This document shows, piece by piece, positions 8,770-17,764 of a stretch of 64,000 nucleotides of DNA. The stretch spans positions 1 through 64,000 of the forward strand of contig JAUSLL010000003.1 in the NCBI GenBank assembly GCA_030649335.1. Direction: 5' to 3'. The DNA comes from Parvibaculum sp. (GTDB lineage Bacteria > Pseudomonadota > Alphaproteobacteria > Parvibaculales > Parvibaculaceae). The notes beneath the pieces are model-generated. The model saw only the letters and a list, made by a program, of their open reading frames with translations, had not been told where the DNA came from and did no database searches. The translations under genes were made by a program, and so were the position numbers. The number at the start of each line of letters is the position of its first letter. Position 1 is the stretch's first letter.

Positions 8770-8949
8770 ATGGCGCTGGAGTCGCATATTGCTGAACTTA
8801 ATAATCGGCACCGTGCTCTCGAAACTGAAATCGAGGGCGAACTTCACCATCCCGCAAGCGATGACCTTCATATTGCCGAGCTGAAGAAGCAAAAGCTCAA
8901 ACTGAAGGAAGAGATCGAAAGACTGACGGCGCATCGACCAGCCGCCTGA
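8770..8949 (+). CDS. small YdcH-type protein (DUF465)
   Basis: A 59-residue gene, starting MALESHIAELNNRHRALETE with a middle HPASDDLHIAELKKQKLKLK and ending TAHRPAA. This is the classic alphaproteobacterial DUF465 pattern (SDDLxIAELKxxKLxLKxEI), predicted to be a short antiparallel coiled coil. AAGGTAGG lies 9-16 bases before the ATG and serves as ribosome-binding site. Function is unknown. It is a paralogue of the protein encoded at 7097-7303 and is much closer to the family consensus. Confidence 0.82.
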   Translation: MALESHIAELNNRHRALETEIEGELHHPASDDLHIAELKKQKLKLKEEIERLTAHRPAA

Positions 8950-9099
8950 CGTTCCCCCAACCATCTTTTATCAGGACATCCGCTTGCGCCGGGCTTTCAT
9001 GCCCGGCGTTTTGCTGTTTATTAACTTCGTTTTCTCATGGGGCATTAACAGCGATTGCGTAATCTGGCGCAGGTTTCACACCGGTCCCGGACAAAGAAT

Positions 9100-9378
9100 T
9101 TGATCAGCGGCGATTATTCAACACCCGTCAACGTCAACGGATACGTCTGCCACAATTGTACAGAAGTGGATCAGGCGAAGAAGAGTATTGACCCCGCCCA
9201 TCCCAAATCCGGCCCCAATGGGGCAGACGCCGACCTTGATCCGACGCTGCCGTCAAACGATGCCCGCAAGGTCAAAGCGGTCGAAAAAAGCGAACAGGCA
9301 AAAGGCGAGAATGTTGCCAGCGAAAATGGTTTTGCGGGTGACCGCACGAAGGGTCTGGCGGTCAATATTTTGATTTAG
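9100..9378 (+). CDS. small Cys-motif hypothetical protein
   Basis: The frame open from 9049 to the TAG at 9376-9378 encodes VNVNGYVCHNCTEVDQAKKSIDPAHP..GPNGADAD near its N terminus, followed by a charged low-complexity tail. I recall similar short alphaproteobacterial proteins with an NVNGY.C..C.EVD.AKK.IDPAHP core and no known function. There is no ATG in frame; a TTG at 9100 (92 residues) or at 9055 must serve, neither with a strong ribosome-binding site. The single CxxC pair is too few for a classical zinc ribbon. Treat the exact start as open. Confidence 0.45.
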   Translation: MISGDYSTPVNVNGYVCHNCTEVDQAKKSIDPAHPKSGPNGADADLDPTLPSNDARKVKAVEKSEQAKGENVASENGFAGDRTKGLAVNILI

Positions 9379-9390
9379 TCAAAAAACACC

Positions 9391-9472
9391 GTCATGCGCG
9401 GGCTCGACCCGCGCATCCACGTCTTAGCTGCGGGACAGAGACGTGGATGGCCGGATCAAGTCCGGCCATGAC
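9391..9472. repeat. composite palindromic intergenic repeat, copy 1
   Basis: An 82-base element made of three nested or adjacent palindromes: GTCATGCGCGGG/CCCGCGCAT on the left, ATCCACGTCT/AGACGTGGAT across the centre and GGCCGGA/TCCGGCC ending CATGAC on the right. It is homologous to the element at 29580-29659, with the two outer hairpins exchanged. Confidence 0.8.
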
Positions 9473-9491
9473 GAAGAAAAGTAAGGGCTCC

Positions 9492-11132
9492 CTAAAGTTC
9501 GCCCGCCATATCCCTCAGCTTGAACTTCTGCACCTTGCCCGTCGAAGTCTTCGGCAGTTCCGTGAACACGACCGTCTTCGGGCATTTGAAATGCGCGAGG
9601 TTTTCGCGGCAATAGGCGATCACCTGTTCGGGCGTCAGAGTGGACCCCGTCTTCAGCATGATAAAGGCGCACGGCGTCTCGCCCCATTTTTCGTCGGGCC
9701 GCGCGACAACGGCGGCCTCAACAACATCGGGGTGCTTGTAGAGAATATCCTCGACTTCCAGCGATGAGATATTCTCGCCGCCGGAAATGATGATGTCCTT
9801 GGAGCGGTCTTTGAGCTGAATGTAATTATCGGGATGCCAGACGCCGAGATCGCCGGAGTGGAACCAGCCGCCTTCAAAGGCTTCGTTCGTTGCCTTGGGG
9901 TTTTTGAGATAACCCTTCATCACGACATTGCCCTGAAACATCACCTCGCACATGGTCTCGCCGTCGCGCGGCACTTCGAGCATGGTTTCAGGGTCGCGCA
10001 CGGATATGCCTTCGAGCACTGGATAGTTCACGCCTTGCCGCGCCTTCACCTGCGCGCGGGCGCCTGCTTCCAGCTCGTCCCATTCATCGTGCCAGGCATT
10101 CACCACGGCAGGCCCGTAGGTTTCGGTGAGCCCGTAAACATGGATCACGTTGAAACCTTCGCTTTCGAGCTTGCGGATTGTGGCGGCAGGCGGCGGTGCG
10201 GCGGCGGCGAAAAAATGCACAGTGTTCGGCAGCGGCTTCTTTTCTTCTTCCGTCGCATTGATGAGAAAACCCATCACGGTCGGCGCACCGCCCATATGCG
10301 TCACGCCATATTTGTCGATGGCATCAAAGATGTTGGCGGCATTGACGCGGCGCAGGCAGACATGCGTGCCTGCCACCACGCTCATCGACCATGTGAAAAT
10401 CCAGCCGTTGCAATGGAACATCGGCACGGTCCAGAGATAGACCGAATTATGCGTCATGCCCGCGGTGACGATATTGCCCATTGCCAGCAGGTAGGCGCCG
10501 CGATGATGGAAGACGACGCCCTTGGGGTTGCCCGTGGTGCCGGACGTATAGTTGAGGCTGATCGCGTTCCACTCGTCGGCGGGCAGCGACCATTGGAAAT
10601 CTTCGTCGCCTTCTTCGAGCAGGCTTTCATAGTCCGTCTCGCCGATGGATGTGCCCGGCCCGTCATATTCCGGATCGTCAATGTCGATGACGATGGGCTT
10701 CACTTTGGCATTGGCCAGCGCCTCTTTGCCGAGGCTCGCGAATTCGCGGTCCACCATCAGCATTTTGGTGTCGGCATGATCGAACATGAAGCCGATGAGC
10801 GGTCCGTCGAGGCGGATGTTCATGGTGTTCAGCACCGCGCCCACCATCGGCACGGCATAATGGAGTTCGAGCATTTCGGGTGTATTGGGCGCAATCACCG
10901 ACACGGTGTCACCAAGGCCGATGCCGCGCTTGGAGAGGGCGGAGGCCAGTTGGCAGCAGCGGGCATAGAAATCCGCGTAATTGCGACGCAACTCGCCATG
11001 CATGACGGCGATGGTCTCAGGATAGACTTCGGCGGCACGTTTCAGGAAGGAGAGCGGCGACAAGGGCTGATGGTTCGCCGCATTCTTGTCGAGGTCGGTC
11101 TCATAGGGGCTCTTGGTCATTCGTGTGCTCAT
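9492..11132 (-). CDS. AMP-dependent acyl-CoA synthetase (medium/long-chain fatty acid or DmdB-like)
   Basis: A 546-residue adenylate-forming ligase that activates a carboxylic acid as acyl-AMP and then acyl-CoA. It shows the P-loop motif YTSGTTGNPKGV, the A5 motif VYGLTETYGP, the A7 motif GWFHSGDLGVWHPDNYIQLKDRSKDIIISGGENIS and the A10 lysine region LPKTSTGKVQKFKLR. The overall pattern, including PMFHCNGWIFTWSMSVVAGTHVCLRRV, matches the AlkK/DmdB-like group, acting on medium-chain fatty acids or 3-methylthiopropionate; the sequence alone does not settle which. It faces prpE divergently across 110 bases. Confidence 0.88.
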   Translation of the reverse strand: MSTRMTKSPYETDLDKNAANHQPLSPLSFLKRAAEVYPETIAVMHGELRRNYADFYARCCQLASALSKRGIGLGDTVSVIAPNTPEMLELHYAVPMVGAVLNTMNIRLDGPLIGFMFDHADTKMLMVDREFASLGKEALANAKVKPIVIDIDDPEYDGPGTSIGETDYESLLEEGDEDFQWSLPADEWNAISLNYTSGTTGNPKGVVFHHRGAYLLAMGNIVTAGMTHNSVYLWTVPMFHCNGWIFTWSMSVVAGTHVCLRRVNAANIFDAIDKYGVTHMGGAPTVMGFLINATEEEKKPLPNTVHFFAAAAPPPAATIRKLESEGFNVIHVYGLTETYGPAVVNAWHDEWDELEAGARAQVKARQGVNYPVLEGISVRDPETMLEVPRDGETMCEVMFQGNVVMKGYLKNPKATNEAFEGGWFHSGDLGVWHPDNYIQLKDRSKDIIISGGENISSLEVEDILYKHPDVVEAAVVARPDEKWGETPCAFIMLKTGSTLTPEQVIAYCRENLAHFKCPKTVVFTELPKTSTGKVQKFKLRDMAGEL

Positions 11133-11242
11133 CCTCTGGCGGCTGTTTAAAGTCAGCTAACCAAACCCTTGCGGGGGTTGCAATGGTGCGCGGGCCTTGA
11201 AAGAGTCACCCCAACAAGAAAATACGCCGAGGGAGACGTAAG

Positions 11243-13138
11243 ATGGGCCGCTACGCCGACACCTATGCCGATTGGGTCCGTGACCCGCATGAATTTTGGG
11301 CAGATGCCGCCCGCGACATTGACTGGGTGACACCCGCCAGCGACACCCACGGGGCTGACGGCTGGTTCACCGGTGCCACCTGCAACACCTGCTGGAACGC
11401 GCTTGACCGCCATGTCGCCGCTGGTCGCGGCGATCAGAATGCGCTCATCTATGACAGTGCCATGCTGGGCAAGGTGAAGCACTTCACCTATGCGCAATTG
11501 CTCGACAAGGTCGCGACTTTCGCCGGTGTCCTTCAGCGTCACGGCATCGTGAAGGGCGACCGCGTCATCGTCTATATGCCCATGGTGCCGCAGGCCGTTG
11601 TCGCCATGCTTGCTTGCGCGCGGCTCGGTGCGATCCATTCGGTTGTCTTCGGCGGCTTTGCGGCCAAGGAGCTTGCAACCCGCATTGATGACGCGCGCCC
11701 TAAACTCATCGTCACGGCCTCCTGCGGATTGGAACCCGGTCGCACCATTGCCTATAAGCCGCTGCTTGATGCCGCGATTGATCTTTCGAAGTCAAAGCCC
11801 TCGGCCTGCATCGTCATGCAGCGCGCCGCGCTCGAAGCCGACATGATCGAGGGCCGCGACTTTGATTGGTCGATGGAAATGGAAAAGGCGCGTGCTGCTG
11901 GCCTCAAGCCCGCATGCGTGCCCGTCGCCGCCACCGATCCGCTCTATGTGCTCTACACGTCCGGCACCACTGGCGTGCCCAAAGGTGTGGTGCGCGACAA
12001 TGGCGGCCACATGGTCGCGCTCAAATGGTCGATGCAGCATGTCTATGGCATCAATCCGGGCGAGGTTTTCTGGGCGGCGTCCGATGTCGGCTGGGTCGTC
12101 GGCCATTCCTACATCGTCTATGCGCCGCTCTTGCATGGTTGCACCACGGTGCTCTTTGAAGGCAAACCCGTCGGTACACCGGATGCCGGAACGTTCTGGC
12201 GCGTCATCGCAGACCATGGCGTCAAGGCGCTCTTCACCGCGCCCACGGCCTTTCGCGCGATCAAAAAAGAAGACCCCAAAGCCGAACTCGTCAAAGACTA
12301 TGACTTGTCGAAATTCGAAATGCTGTTCCTCGCAGGCGAGCGCGGCGATCCTGATACTATTCAGTGGGCGGAGAGAGCCTTGGGCGTGCCGGTCATCGAC
12401 CATTGGTGGCAGACCGAAAGCGGCTGGCCGATGGCCTCGAACCCGATGGGGCTTGAGCCGCTGCCGGTCAAATACGGCTCGCCGGGCGTCCCCGTGCCGG
12501 GCTTCGACATTCAGGTCGTGGATGAAGCCGCCAAGCCCGTCGCCGCAGGTGTCACGGGTGCCATCGTCGTCAAGCTGCCGCTGCCGCCGGGTTGCCTGCC
12601 GACGCTCTGGGAGAACGAAGCCGGTTTCCACGCGTCTTACCTCGCCGACTATCCGGGCTATTACAAAACCGCTGACGCTGGCTTCATCGACGAAGACGGC
12701 TATCTCTATGTGATGAGCCGCACCGACGACATCATCAATGTCGCGGGCCACCGGCTTTCGACAGGCGGCATGGAGGAAGTGCTGGCGGGTCATCCCGACG
12801 TCGCCGAATGTGCCGTCATCGGTGTGGCCGACGCGCTCAAAGGTCAGGTGCCGCTCGGCTTCCTCGTGATCAACAAGGGCGTGAACCGCCCGATGGCCGA
12901 CATCGAGAAGGAAGCCGTGGCGCTGGTGCGTGACAAAATCGGACCGGTGGCAGCGTTCAAAATTGCGCTCGTCGTCCAGCGCCTGCCCAAAACGCGCTCG
13001 GGCAAGATCCTGCGCGGTACGATGCGCAAGATCGCCGACGGTGAGGCCTGGACGACGCCCGCGACCATCGACGATCCGGCCATTTTGACCGAAATCGGCG
13101 AAGTGCTGACAGGGGCCGGACTGGGGAAGAAGGGCTGA
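11243..13138 (+). CDS. prpE: propionyl-CoA synthetase (PrpE-type acyl-CoA ligase)
   Basis: A 631-residue acetyl/propionyl-CoA synthetase. Seen are an N-terminal ACAS domain (YADTYADWVRDPHEFWADAARDIDW), the substrate-loop region GAIHSVVFGGFAAKELATRID, the nucleotide motif YTSGTTGVPKGVVRDNGGH, WWQTESGWP (A5), and a C-terminal KTRSGKILRGTMRK containing the catalytic, acetylation-controlled lysine. The VPKGVVRDNGGH segment with YGINPGEVFWAASDVGWVVGHSYIVYAPLL is typical of PrpE rather than Acs. GAGGGAGACG precedes the ATG. No methylcitrate genes are nearby, so propionyl-CoA probably feeds a pathway encoded elsewhere. Confidence 0.88.
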   Translation: MGRYADTYADWVRDPHEFWADAARDIDWVTPASDTHGADGWFTGATCNTCWNALDRHVAAGRGDQNALIYDSAMLGKVKHFTYAQLLDKVATFAGVLQRHGIVKGDRVIVYMPMVPQAVVAMLACARLGAIHSVVFGGFAAKELATRIDDARPKLIVTASCGLEPGRTIAYKPLLDAAIDLSKSKPSACIVMQRAALEADMIEGRDFDWSMEMEKARAAGLKPACVPVAATDPLYVLYTSGTTGVPKGVVRDNGGHMVALKWSMQHVYGINPGEVFWAASDVGWVVGHSYIVYAPLLHGCTTVLFEGKPVGTPDAGTFWRVIADHGVKALFTAPTAFRAIKKEDPKAELVKDYDLSKFEMLFLAGERGDPDTIQWAERALGVPVIDHWWQTESGWPMASNPMGLEPLPVKYGSPGVPVPGFDIQVVDEAAKPVAAGVTGAIVVKLPLPPGCLPTLWENEAGFHASYLADYPGYYKTADAGFIDEDGYLYVMSRTDDIINVAGHRLSTGGMEEVLAGHPDVAECAVIGVADALKGQVPLGFLVINKGVNRPMADIEKEAVALVRDKIGPVAAFKIALVVQRLPKTRSGKILRGTMRKIADGEAWTTPATIDDPAILTEIGEVLTGAGLGKKG

Positions 13139-13148
13139 CACCATTACT

Positions 13149-13175
13149 AGCCCTCTCCCCAGAGGGGAGAGGGCT
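13149..13175. repeat. 27-bp palindrome after prpE
   Basis: AGCCCTCTCCCC-AGA-GGGGAGAGGGCT is a perfect inverted repeat 10 bases beyond the prpE stop. The arm sequence (CCCTCTCCCC) recurs in the larger hairpin at 15307-15355, so this is a CT-rich intergenic repeat family. It could weakly terminate prpE transcription, although the T-run is missing. Confidence 0.65.
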
Positions 13176-13255
13176 AATTGGCGCCTTCCTTCCCAAAACC
13201 TCGCCGCCACCATGCCGCAATTGACCTTTTTGCCATCAAGTCGCATGTTCCGGCC

Positions 13256-15283
13256 ATGGAAGCCGCAAAATCACTCTTTTCTTATCGCAAGCACTGGGCG
13301 CACCGCTTCGGCATTGCCCCGTTCCTCCCCATGTCGCGGGCGGAAATGGACGAGCTTGGCTGGGACCAGTGTGATGTGATCCTCGTCACGGGCGACGCCT
13401 ATGTTGACCATCCGAGTTTCGGTATGGCGATCATCGGTCGCTTGCTTGAGTCACAAGGCTTCCGCGTCGGCATCATCTCGCAACCCGACTGGCAGTCCGC
13501 CGAGCCCTTCAAGGCGCTCGGCCGCCCTGCGCTTTATTTCGGCGTCACCGGCGGCAATATGGATTCAATGGTCAACCGCTACACGGCCGATCGCCGCGTC
13601 CGTCGCGATGACAATTACACGGCAGGCGGTGAGGGCGGCAAACGTCCCGACCGCTCGACCATCGTTTATGCCCAGCGTTGCCGCGAAGCCTATAAAGATG
13701 TGCCGATCATGCTCGGCGGCATCGAGAGCTCGCTCCGCCGCATCGCGCATTACGATTATTGGTCCGACAAAGTACGCCGTTCGATCCTCGTCGATGCCAA
13801 AGCCGATATTCTTCTTTACGGCAATGCCGAGCGCGCGGTCGTTGAAGTGACCCATCGCCTTGCCAAAGGTGATAAAGCCTCCGATCTCGATGATGTGCGC
13901 GGCGTTGCGCTGCTGAAATCCGGCACGCCTGAGGGCTGGACCGAAGTTGCCGCCGACGATATCGAGAGTTCCGATGAAGGCGCGCGCGCCAGCAACACGC
14001 AGACCGTCATCCGCCTGCCGTCCTATGAGCAGGTGTCGGCGGACCCCGAGACTTATGCCCGTGCCTCGCGCGTTCTTCACCGCGAAAGCAACCCCGGCAA
14101 TGCGCGCGGCCTCGTGCAGCGTCACGGCGACCATGATGTGTGGCTGACGCCGCCGCCCATTCCGCTGACCACGCCGGAAATGGACGGGGTTTACGATCTG
14201 CCCTATGCGCGCGGACCGCACCCCGTTTACGACGGCGCGAAAATTCCCGCTTGGGACATGATCAAAACCTCGGTCACGATCATGCGCGGCTGCTTCGGCG
14301 GCTGCTCCTTCTGCTCCATCACCGAGCACGAAGGCCGCATCATCCAGAACCGTTCAGAGGAATCGATCCTCAAGGAAATCGAAACCGTCCGCGATAAAGT
14401 GGAAGGCTTCACCGGCATCATTTCGGACATCGGCGGCCCGACGGCGAATATGTATCGCATGGCCTGCAAGGACGAGCGCACCGAAGCCCTCTGCCGTCGT
14501 CCGTCCTGCGTCTATCCGGGCATCTGCCCCAATCTCAATACGAGCCACGAAGCGCTGATTGGTCTCTATCGCAAGGCGCGCGAGATTCCGGGTATCAAGA
14601 AGGTCATGGTCGCGTCGGGCGTGCGCTACGACCTCGCGGTTGAAAGCCCGACTTATATTAAAGAGTTGGTGACGCATCACGTCGGCGGGTACCTGAAGAT
14701 TGCGCCGGAACATACCGAGCATGGTCCGCTCACCAAAATGATGAAGCCCGGCATCGGCACTTATGATCGTTTCAAAACGATGTTTGATGCCGCGACAAAA
14801 GCCGCGGGCAAAAAATATTTCCTCATTCCTTATTTCATCGCTGCCCATCCGGGTACGGAAGATGAGGATATGATGAACTTGGCGATCTGGCTGAAGCGTA
14901 ACAGCTACCGCGCCGATCAGGTCCAAACGTTTTTGCCGTCCCCCATGGCATTGGCGACGGCCATGTATCATTCGGGCAAGAACCCTTTGAAAGCCGTGCG
15001 CCGTGGCGTGTCGGAAGACGTGTCCACCATCAAGGGTTTGAAGCAACGCCGCTTGCACAAGGCTTTCCTGCGTTACCACGACGCCGAAAACTGGCCGCTG
15101 CTGCGCGAAGCCCTGAAGAACATGGGCCGCGCCGACCTCATCGGCCCCGGCAAAAAACACCTGATCCCCAACTGGCAACCCGCCGGTACAGGCAATAAGG
15201 GCGGCGAAGGCAAACGTCTCGGCACGAAGCATAAGATGCAGACGTTCACGACCAAGGGGAACTATCCCAAAGGGTTGAAGTAG
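13256..15283 (+). CDS. YgiQ family radical SAM protein
   Basis: A 675-residue radical SAM enzyme of the YgiQ (UPF0313) family, of unknown substrate. The N-terminal cobalamin-like domain begins [35 protein letters not shown] and contains [13 protein letters not shown]. The iron-sulfur cluster motif CFGGCSFC (Cys 346, 350 and 353) follows the family spacing CxxxCxxC. The C-terminal YgiQ extension ([20 protein letters not shown]...) is present and lysine-rich at the end. The start at 13256 matches family N termini; the upstream in-frame extension has none. The strong conservation of the family suggests a housekeeping role. Confidence 0.92.
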   Translation: MEAAKSLFSYRKHWAHRFGIAPFLPMSRAEMDELGWDQCDVILVTGDAYVDHPSFGMAIIGRLLESQGFRVGIISQPDWQSAEPFKALGRPALYFGVTGGNMDSMVNRYTADRRVRRDDNYTAGGEGGKRPDRSTIVYAQRCREAYKDVPIMLGGIESSLRRIAHYDYWSDKVRRSILVDAKADILLYGNAERAVVEVTHRLAKGDKASDLDDVRGVALLKSGTPEGWTEVAADDIESSDEGARASNTQTVIRLPSYEQVSADPETYARASRVLHRESNPGNARGLVQRHGDHDVWLTPPPIPLTTPEMDGVYDLPYARGPHPVYDGAKIPAWDMIKTSVTIMRGCFGGCSFCSITEHEGRIIQNRSEESILKEIETVRDKVEGFTGIISDIGGPTANMYRMACKDERTEALCRRPSCVYPGICPNLNTSHEALIGLYRKAREIPGIKKVMVASGVRYDLAVESPTYIKELVTHHVGGYLKIAPEHTEHGPLTKMMKPGIGTYDRFKTMFDAATKAAGKKYFLIPYFIAAHPGTEDEDMMNLAIWLKRNSYRADQVQTFLPSPMALATAMYHSGKNPLKAVRRGVSEDVSTIKGLKQRRLHKAFLRYHDAENWPLLREALKNMGRADLIGPGKKHLIPNWQPAGTGNKGGEGKRLGTKHKMQTFTTKGNYPKGLK

Positions 15284-15306
15284 GGCCCGAGACACCCTTA
15301 TCTTGG

Positions 15307-15355
15307 CCCTCTCTCCCACCTTTCTTTTTGCGCCTACGCGCAAGTGGGGAGAGGG
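15307..15355. repeat. CT-rich inverted repeat downstream of the YgiQ gene
   Basis: CCCTCTCTCCCAC pairs with GTGGGGAGAGGG across a 24-base loop that itself holds TTGCGC/GCGCAA. It belongs with the palindrome at 13149-13175 by arm sequence. Confidence 0.6.
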
Positions 15356-15382
15356 TTGGGTGAAGGGTCTCTCTCCAAACTA

Positions 15383-15417
15383 AAAAACCCTCCGTCATTT
15401 CTGACGAAGGGTTTTTC
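15383..15417. terminator. bidirectional terminator between the YgiQ gene and trcR
   Basis: AAAAACCCT-tc-CGTCA / TGACG-AAGGGTTTTT forms a stem with A and T runs on opposite sides. It lies between the convergent YgiQ gene and trcR and should end both transcripts. Confidence 0.85.
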
Positions 15418-15443
15418 AATTTTCAGACAACCATTAGACGAAA

Positions 15444-16181
15444 TTAATCCGCGTCGTCCTCATCGATCTTCACGCCCTTGAGGCTCGCGAAGACACTGTC
15501 GGCGTCGTAGCTCTTTTTGGTTTCGTCTTCTTCCGGCTTCACTTCCGGTGCGGCAATCGTTGCGTGCTGCACTTCGGGTGCTGTTGTTTCGGCAGCCGAC
15601 AGAAGCGTTTCGCCGGTGCGGCCCGCGGCCTTGTCGGCTTTTTTGCGTTCGCGCTCAAGCTTGCGACCGGCTTTCTGCACGGCGGCGTCGAGTTCGATCT
15701 GGGTCGAGAGGCCGAGCGTCACAGGGTCGACCGGTTTGATATTGGCCGAGTTCCAATGCGACCGATCCTTGATCGATTCAATCGTCGGCTTCGTGGTGCC
15801 GACCAGTTTCGAGATCTGCGCGTCGGTCAGTTCCGGGTGGTTGCGGAGCAGCCAGGCCACGGCGTCGGGACGGTCCTGACGGCGTGAGACGGGTGTGTAG
15901 CGCGGGCCTTTGCGGGGCGCTGCCGGCGGAATCTTGTATTTGCTTTCGGCGCGCATCAGGCGTGTCGCCGGGTTGGCCTGGCAGCGTTCGATTTCCGCGC
16001 GTGACAACTGGCCAGAGACGATCGGGTCCATGCCTTTGATGCCTTGCGCCACGTCGCCGTCGGCAATGCCCTTCACCTCAAGGACATGCAGACCGCAAAA
16101 GTCAGCGACCTGGTCAAAGGTGAGCGCGGTGTTTTCGACAAGCCAGACGGCTGTCGCTTTGGGCATGAGGGGCTGAATCAT
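15444..16181 (-). CDS. trcR: cell-cycle transcriptional regulator TrcR (DUF1013)
   Basis: A 245-residue protein of the alphaproteobacterial DUF1013 family. It begins MIQPLMPKATAVWLVENTALTFDQVADFCGLH, in which LTFDQVADFCGLHVLEVKGI reads as a helix-turn-helix; a second similar unit is at ELTDAQISKLVGTTKPTIESIKDR. The C-terminal third is charged and disordered. TrcR associates with RNA polymerase and the family is essential or nearly so where tested, in line with its universal presence in the class. The ATG at 16181 has AGAGGA 8 bases before it. RcdA, another cell-cycle factor, lies 2 kb away. Confidence 0.88.
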   Translation of the reverse strand: MIQPLMPKATAVWLVENTALTFDQVADFCGLHVLEVKGIADGDVAQGIKGMDPIVSGQLSRAEIERCQANPATRLMRAESKYKIPPAAPRKGPRYTPVSRRQDRPDAVAWLLRNHPELTDAQISKLVGTTKPTIESIKDRSHWNSANIKPVDPVTLGLSTQIELDAAVQKAGRKLERERKKADKAAGRTGETLLSAAETTAPEVQHATIAAPEVKPEEDETKKSYDADSVFASLKGVKIDEDDAD

Positions 16182-16323
16182 ATGGGTTCCTCTGATCCAT
16201 CCGGGGCCGCCGGACGAACCCTCTGTCTCGTCAATGAGATCGGGTATGGCGGTTATATACGGCGAAACCCCGCCCAAAGGAAGGGGAATCCCGCCATGTG
16301 AGGTTGCTGTGAGGCCGCCCGCG

Positions 16324-17319
16324 TCAGAGCGTCAGCACGATCTTGCCGATATGGGTGCTTTTTTCCATAAGTACATGGGCTTTGGCGGCATCTTCCAGCG
16401 GGAAAGTCGCGTCGATCAGTGGTTTGACACGGCCTGCGTCGAGCAGCGGCCAGACTTTTTCGCGCAAGGCGTCGGCGATCCCGGCTTTTTCGGCGATGCT
16501 GCGCGGGCGCAGTGTCGAGCCGGTCATGGTCAGGCGCTTCAGCATGACGGGCATGAAATTGACTTCCGCCACCGATCCGTTGAGGAAGGCGATGGAGACG
16601 ATGCGCCCGTCGCGCGCTGCCGCCTCGATGTTGCGGGCGATATAGTCGCCGCCCACCATGTCGAGGATGACGTCCACGCCGCGCTTTTCGGTGAGCGTCT
16701 TGACCTCGGCGACGAAATCCTGCTCGCGGTAGTTGATGGCGGCGTCCGCGCCCAGTTCTAGGCAGGCCGCGCATTTCTCAGCCGAGCCTGCGGTCGCGAA
16801 AACCCGCGCGCCGAAGATTTTGGCAAGCTGGATCGCCGTCGTGCCGATGCCACTTGAGCCGCCGTGGATCAGGACGCTCTCGCCGCCCTTCAGGCCCCCT
16901 CGTTCAAACACATTGGTCCAGACGGTGAAGAAGGTTTCAGGCAGGCCCGCCGCTTCAATGGCGTTAAAGCCATGCGGCACAGGCAGTGCGTGGCTTTCAT
17001 GCGCCACGCAATATTCGGCGTAGCCGCCGCCGCCGACTAGCGCGCAGACATGGTCGCCAACCGTCCACAGCGTCACGCCCGCGCCAATGGCCACCACTTT
17101 GCCCGCTACTTCCAGTCCCGGTGTGTCGGGTGAACCGGGGGGCGGGGCGTAAAAGCCCATACGCTGGATCGTGTCGGGCCGGTTGACGCCTGCCGCTTCG
17201 ACATGGATCAGGATTTCACCGGGCGCGGGGGCGGGGGTTGCAATCTCGGTCAGTTGCAATACTTCGGGGCCGCCGGGGGTGGTGATCGCAATGGCGCGCA
17301 TGGTCTTGGGCAAAGTCAC
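16324..17319 (-). CDS. NAD(P)H:quinone oxidoreductase, zeta-crystallin/PIG3 family
   Basis: A zinc-free medium-chain dehydrogenase/reductase of 331 residues. It has the N-terminal GroES-like fold (MRAIAITTPGGPEVLQLTEI), the VEAAGVNRPDTIQRMGFYAPPPGSPDTPGLEVAGKV segment characteristic of the PIG3 (TP53I3) branch, and the NADPH-binding VLIHGGSSGIGTTAIQLAKIFGARV. No catalytic-zinc ligands are seen. These enzymes reduce quinones with NADPH. The start is GTG at 17319, with AGGTG 7 bases upstream; a shorter start at MRAIAI (17301) lacks such a site. It diverges from the DUF1192 gene. Confidence 0.88.
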   Translation of the reverse strand: MTLPKTMRAIAITTPGGPEVLQLTEIATPAPAPGEILIHVEAAGVNRPDTIQRMGFYAPPPGSPDTPGLEVAGKVVAIGAGVTLWTVGDHVCALVGGGGYAEYCVAHESHALPVPHGFNAIEAAGLPETFFTVWTNVFERGGLKGGESVLIHGGSSGIGTTAIQLAKIFGARVFATAGSAEKCAACLELGADAAINYREQDFVAEVKTLTEKRGVDVILDMVGGDYIARNIEAAARDGRIVSIAFLNGSVAEVNFMPVMLKRLTMTGSTLRPRSIAEKAGIADALREKVWPLLDAGRVKPLIDATFPLEDAAKAHVLMEKSTHIGKIVLTL

Positions 17320-17435
17320 GTCTCGTCACCTTTTTTGGTTTGTCGCGGAGGGCTCTGGCGTCCGGCCGGTTTCGCCGTAACAATAGGCGGCAACGGCTTT
17401 GCCGAACAGACGCTTTCAGGGAAGGGGCCAAACTC

Positions 17436-17636
17436 ATGGATGCCGACGATCTGGAACCGCGCAAAAGGCGGGGCGAGGCGCTGAAGGCGCTCGCGGGCGA
17501 AGACCTCGAATTGCTGGGCGAGGAAGAGTTGAGGGACCGAATCACTGCGCTCGAAACCGAGATCATGCGCATAAAGACCCAACTTGGACGCAAAGAGGGG
17601 ACGCGCTCGGCCGCCGAGGCGCTTTTTAAAAAATAG
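17436..17636 (+). CDS. DUF1192 family small protein
   Basis: A 66-residue acidic, then basic protein: MDADDLEPRKRRGEALKAL...LGEEELRDRITALETEIMRIK...LGRKEGTRSAAEALFKK. The MDxDDLEPRK start and ELxxRIxxLExEIxRxxxxL middle are diagnostic of DUF1192, a small alphaproteobacterial coiled-coil family of unknown role. GGAAGGGG precedes the ATG by 8 bases. In many alphaproteobacteria, as here, the rcdA gene follows closely. Confidence 0.88.
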   Translation: MDADDLEPRKRRGEALKALAGEDLELLGEEELRDRITALETEIMRIKTQLGRKEGTRSAAEALFKK

Positions 17637-17738
17637 GGTGCGATCTGCTAATCCCTTCAATTCATGTGGGTTTTACGGCTCGTTTCGTAAAATCAGCCGT
17701 CATGGATGAAGTTGAGAACATGTCAGTTTGGCGACGCT

Positions 17739-17753
17739 TTAACAGTTTGGTAA
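17739..17753. promoter_or_regulatory. CtrA-type box upstream of rcdA
   Basis: TTAA-N7-GTAA, one base short of the TTAA-N7-TTAA consensus for the response regulator CtrA. It is upstream of both the candidate small RNA and rcdA. RcdA controls CtrA breakdown, so a CtrA site here would form a feedback loop; this is inference. Confidence 0.4.
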
Positions 17754-17764
17754 GTATGGGGTGC

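Noticed and set aside
9834-11150. 438-codon plus-strand frame opposite the acyl-CoA synthetase
   Set aside because: The minus strand has all adenylation motifs; the plus product is His/Arg-rich with no family.
11792-13246. 484-codon minus-strand frame opposite prpE
   Set aside because: Antisense of PrpE, which is complete; no ribosome-binding site or domain.
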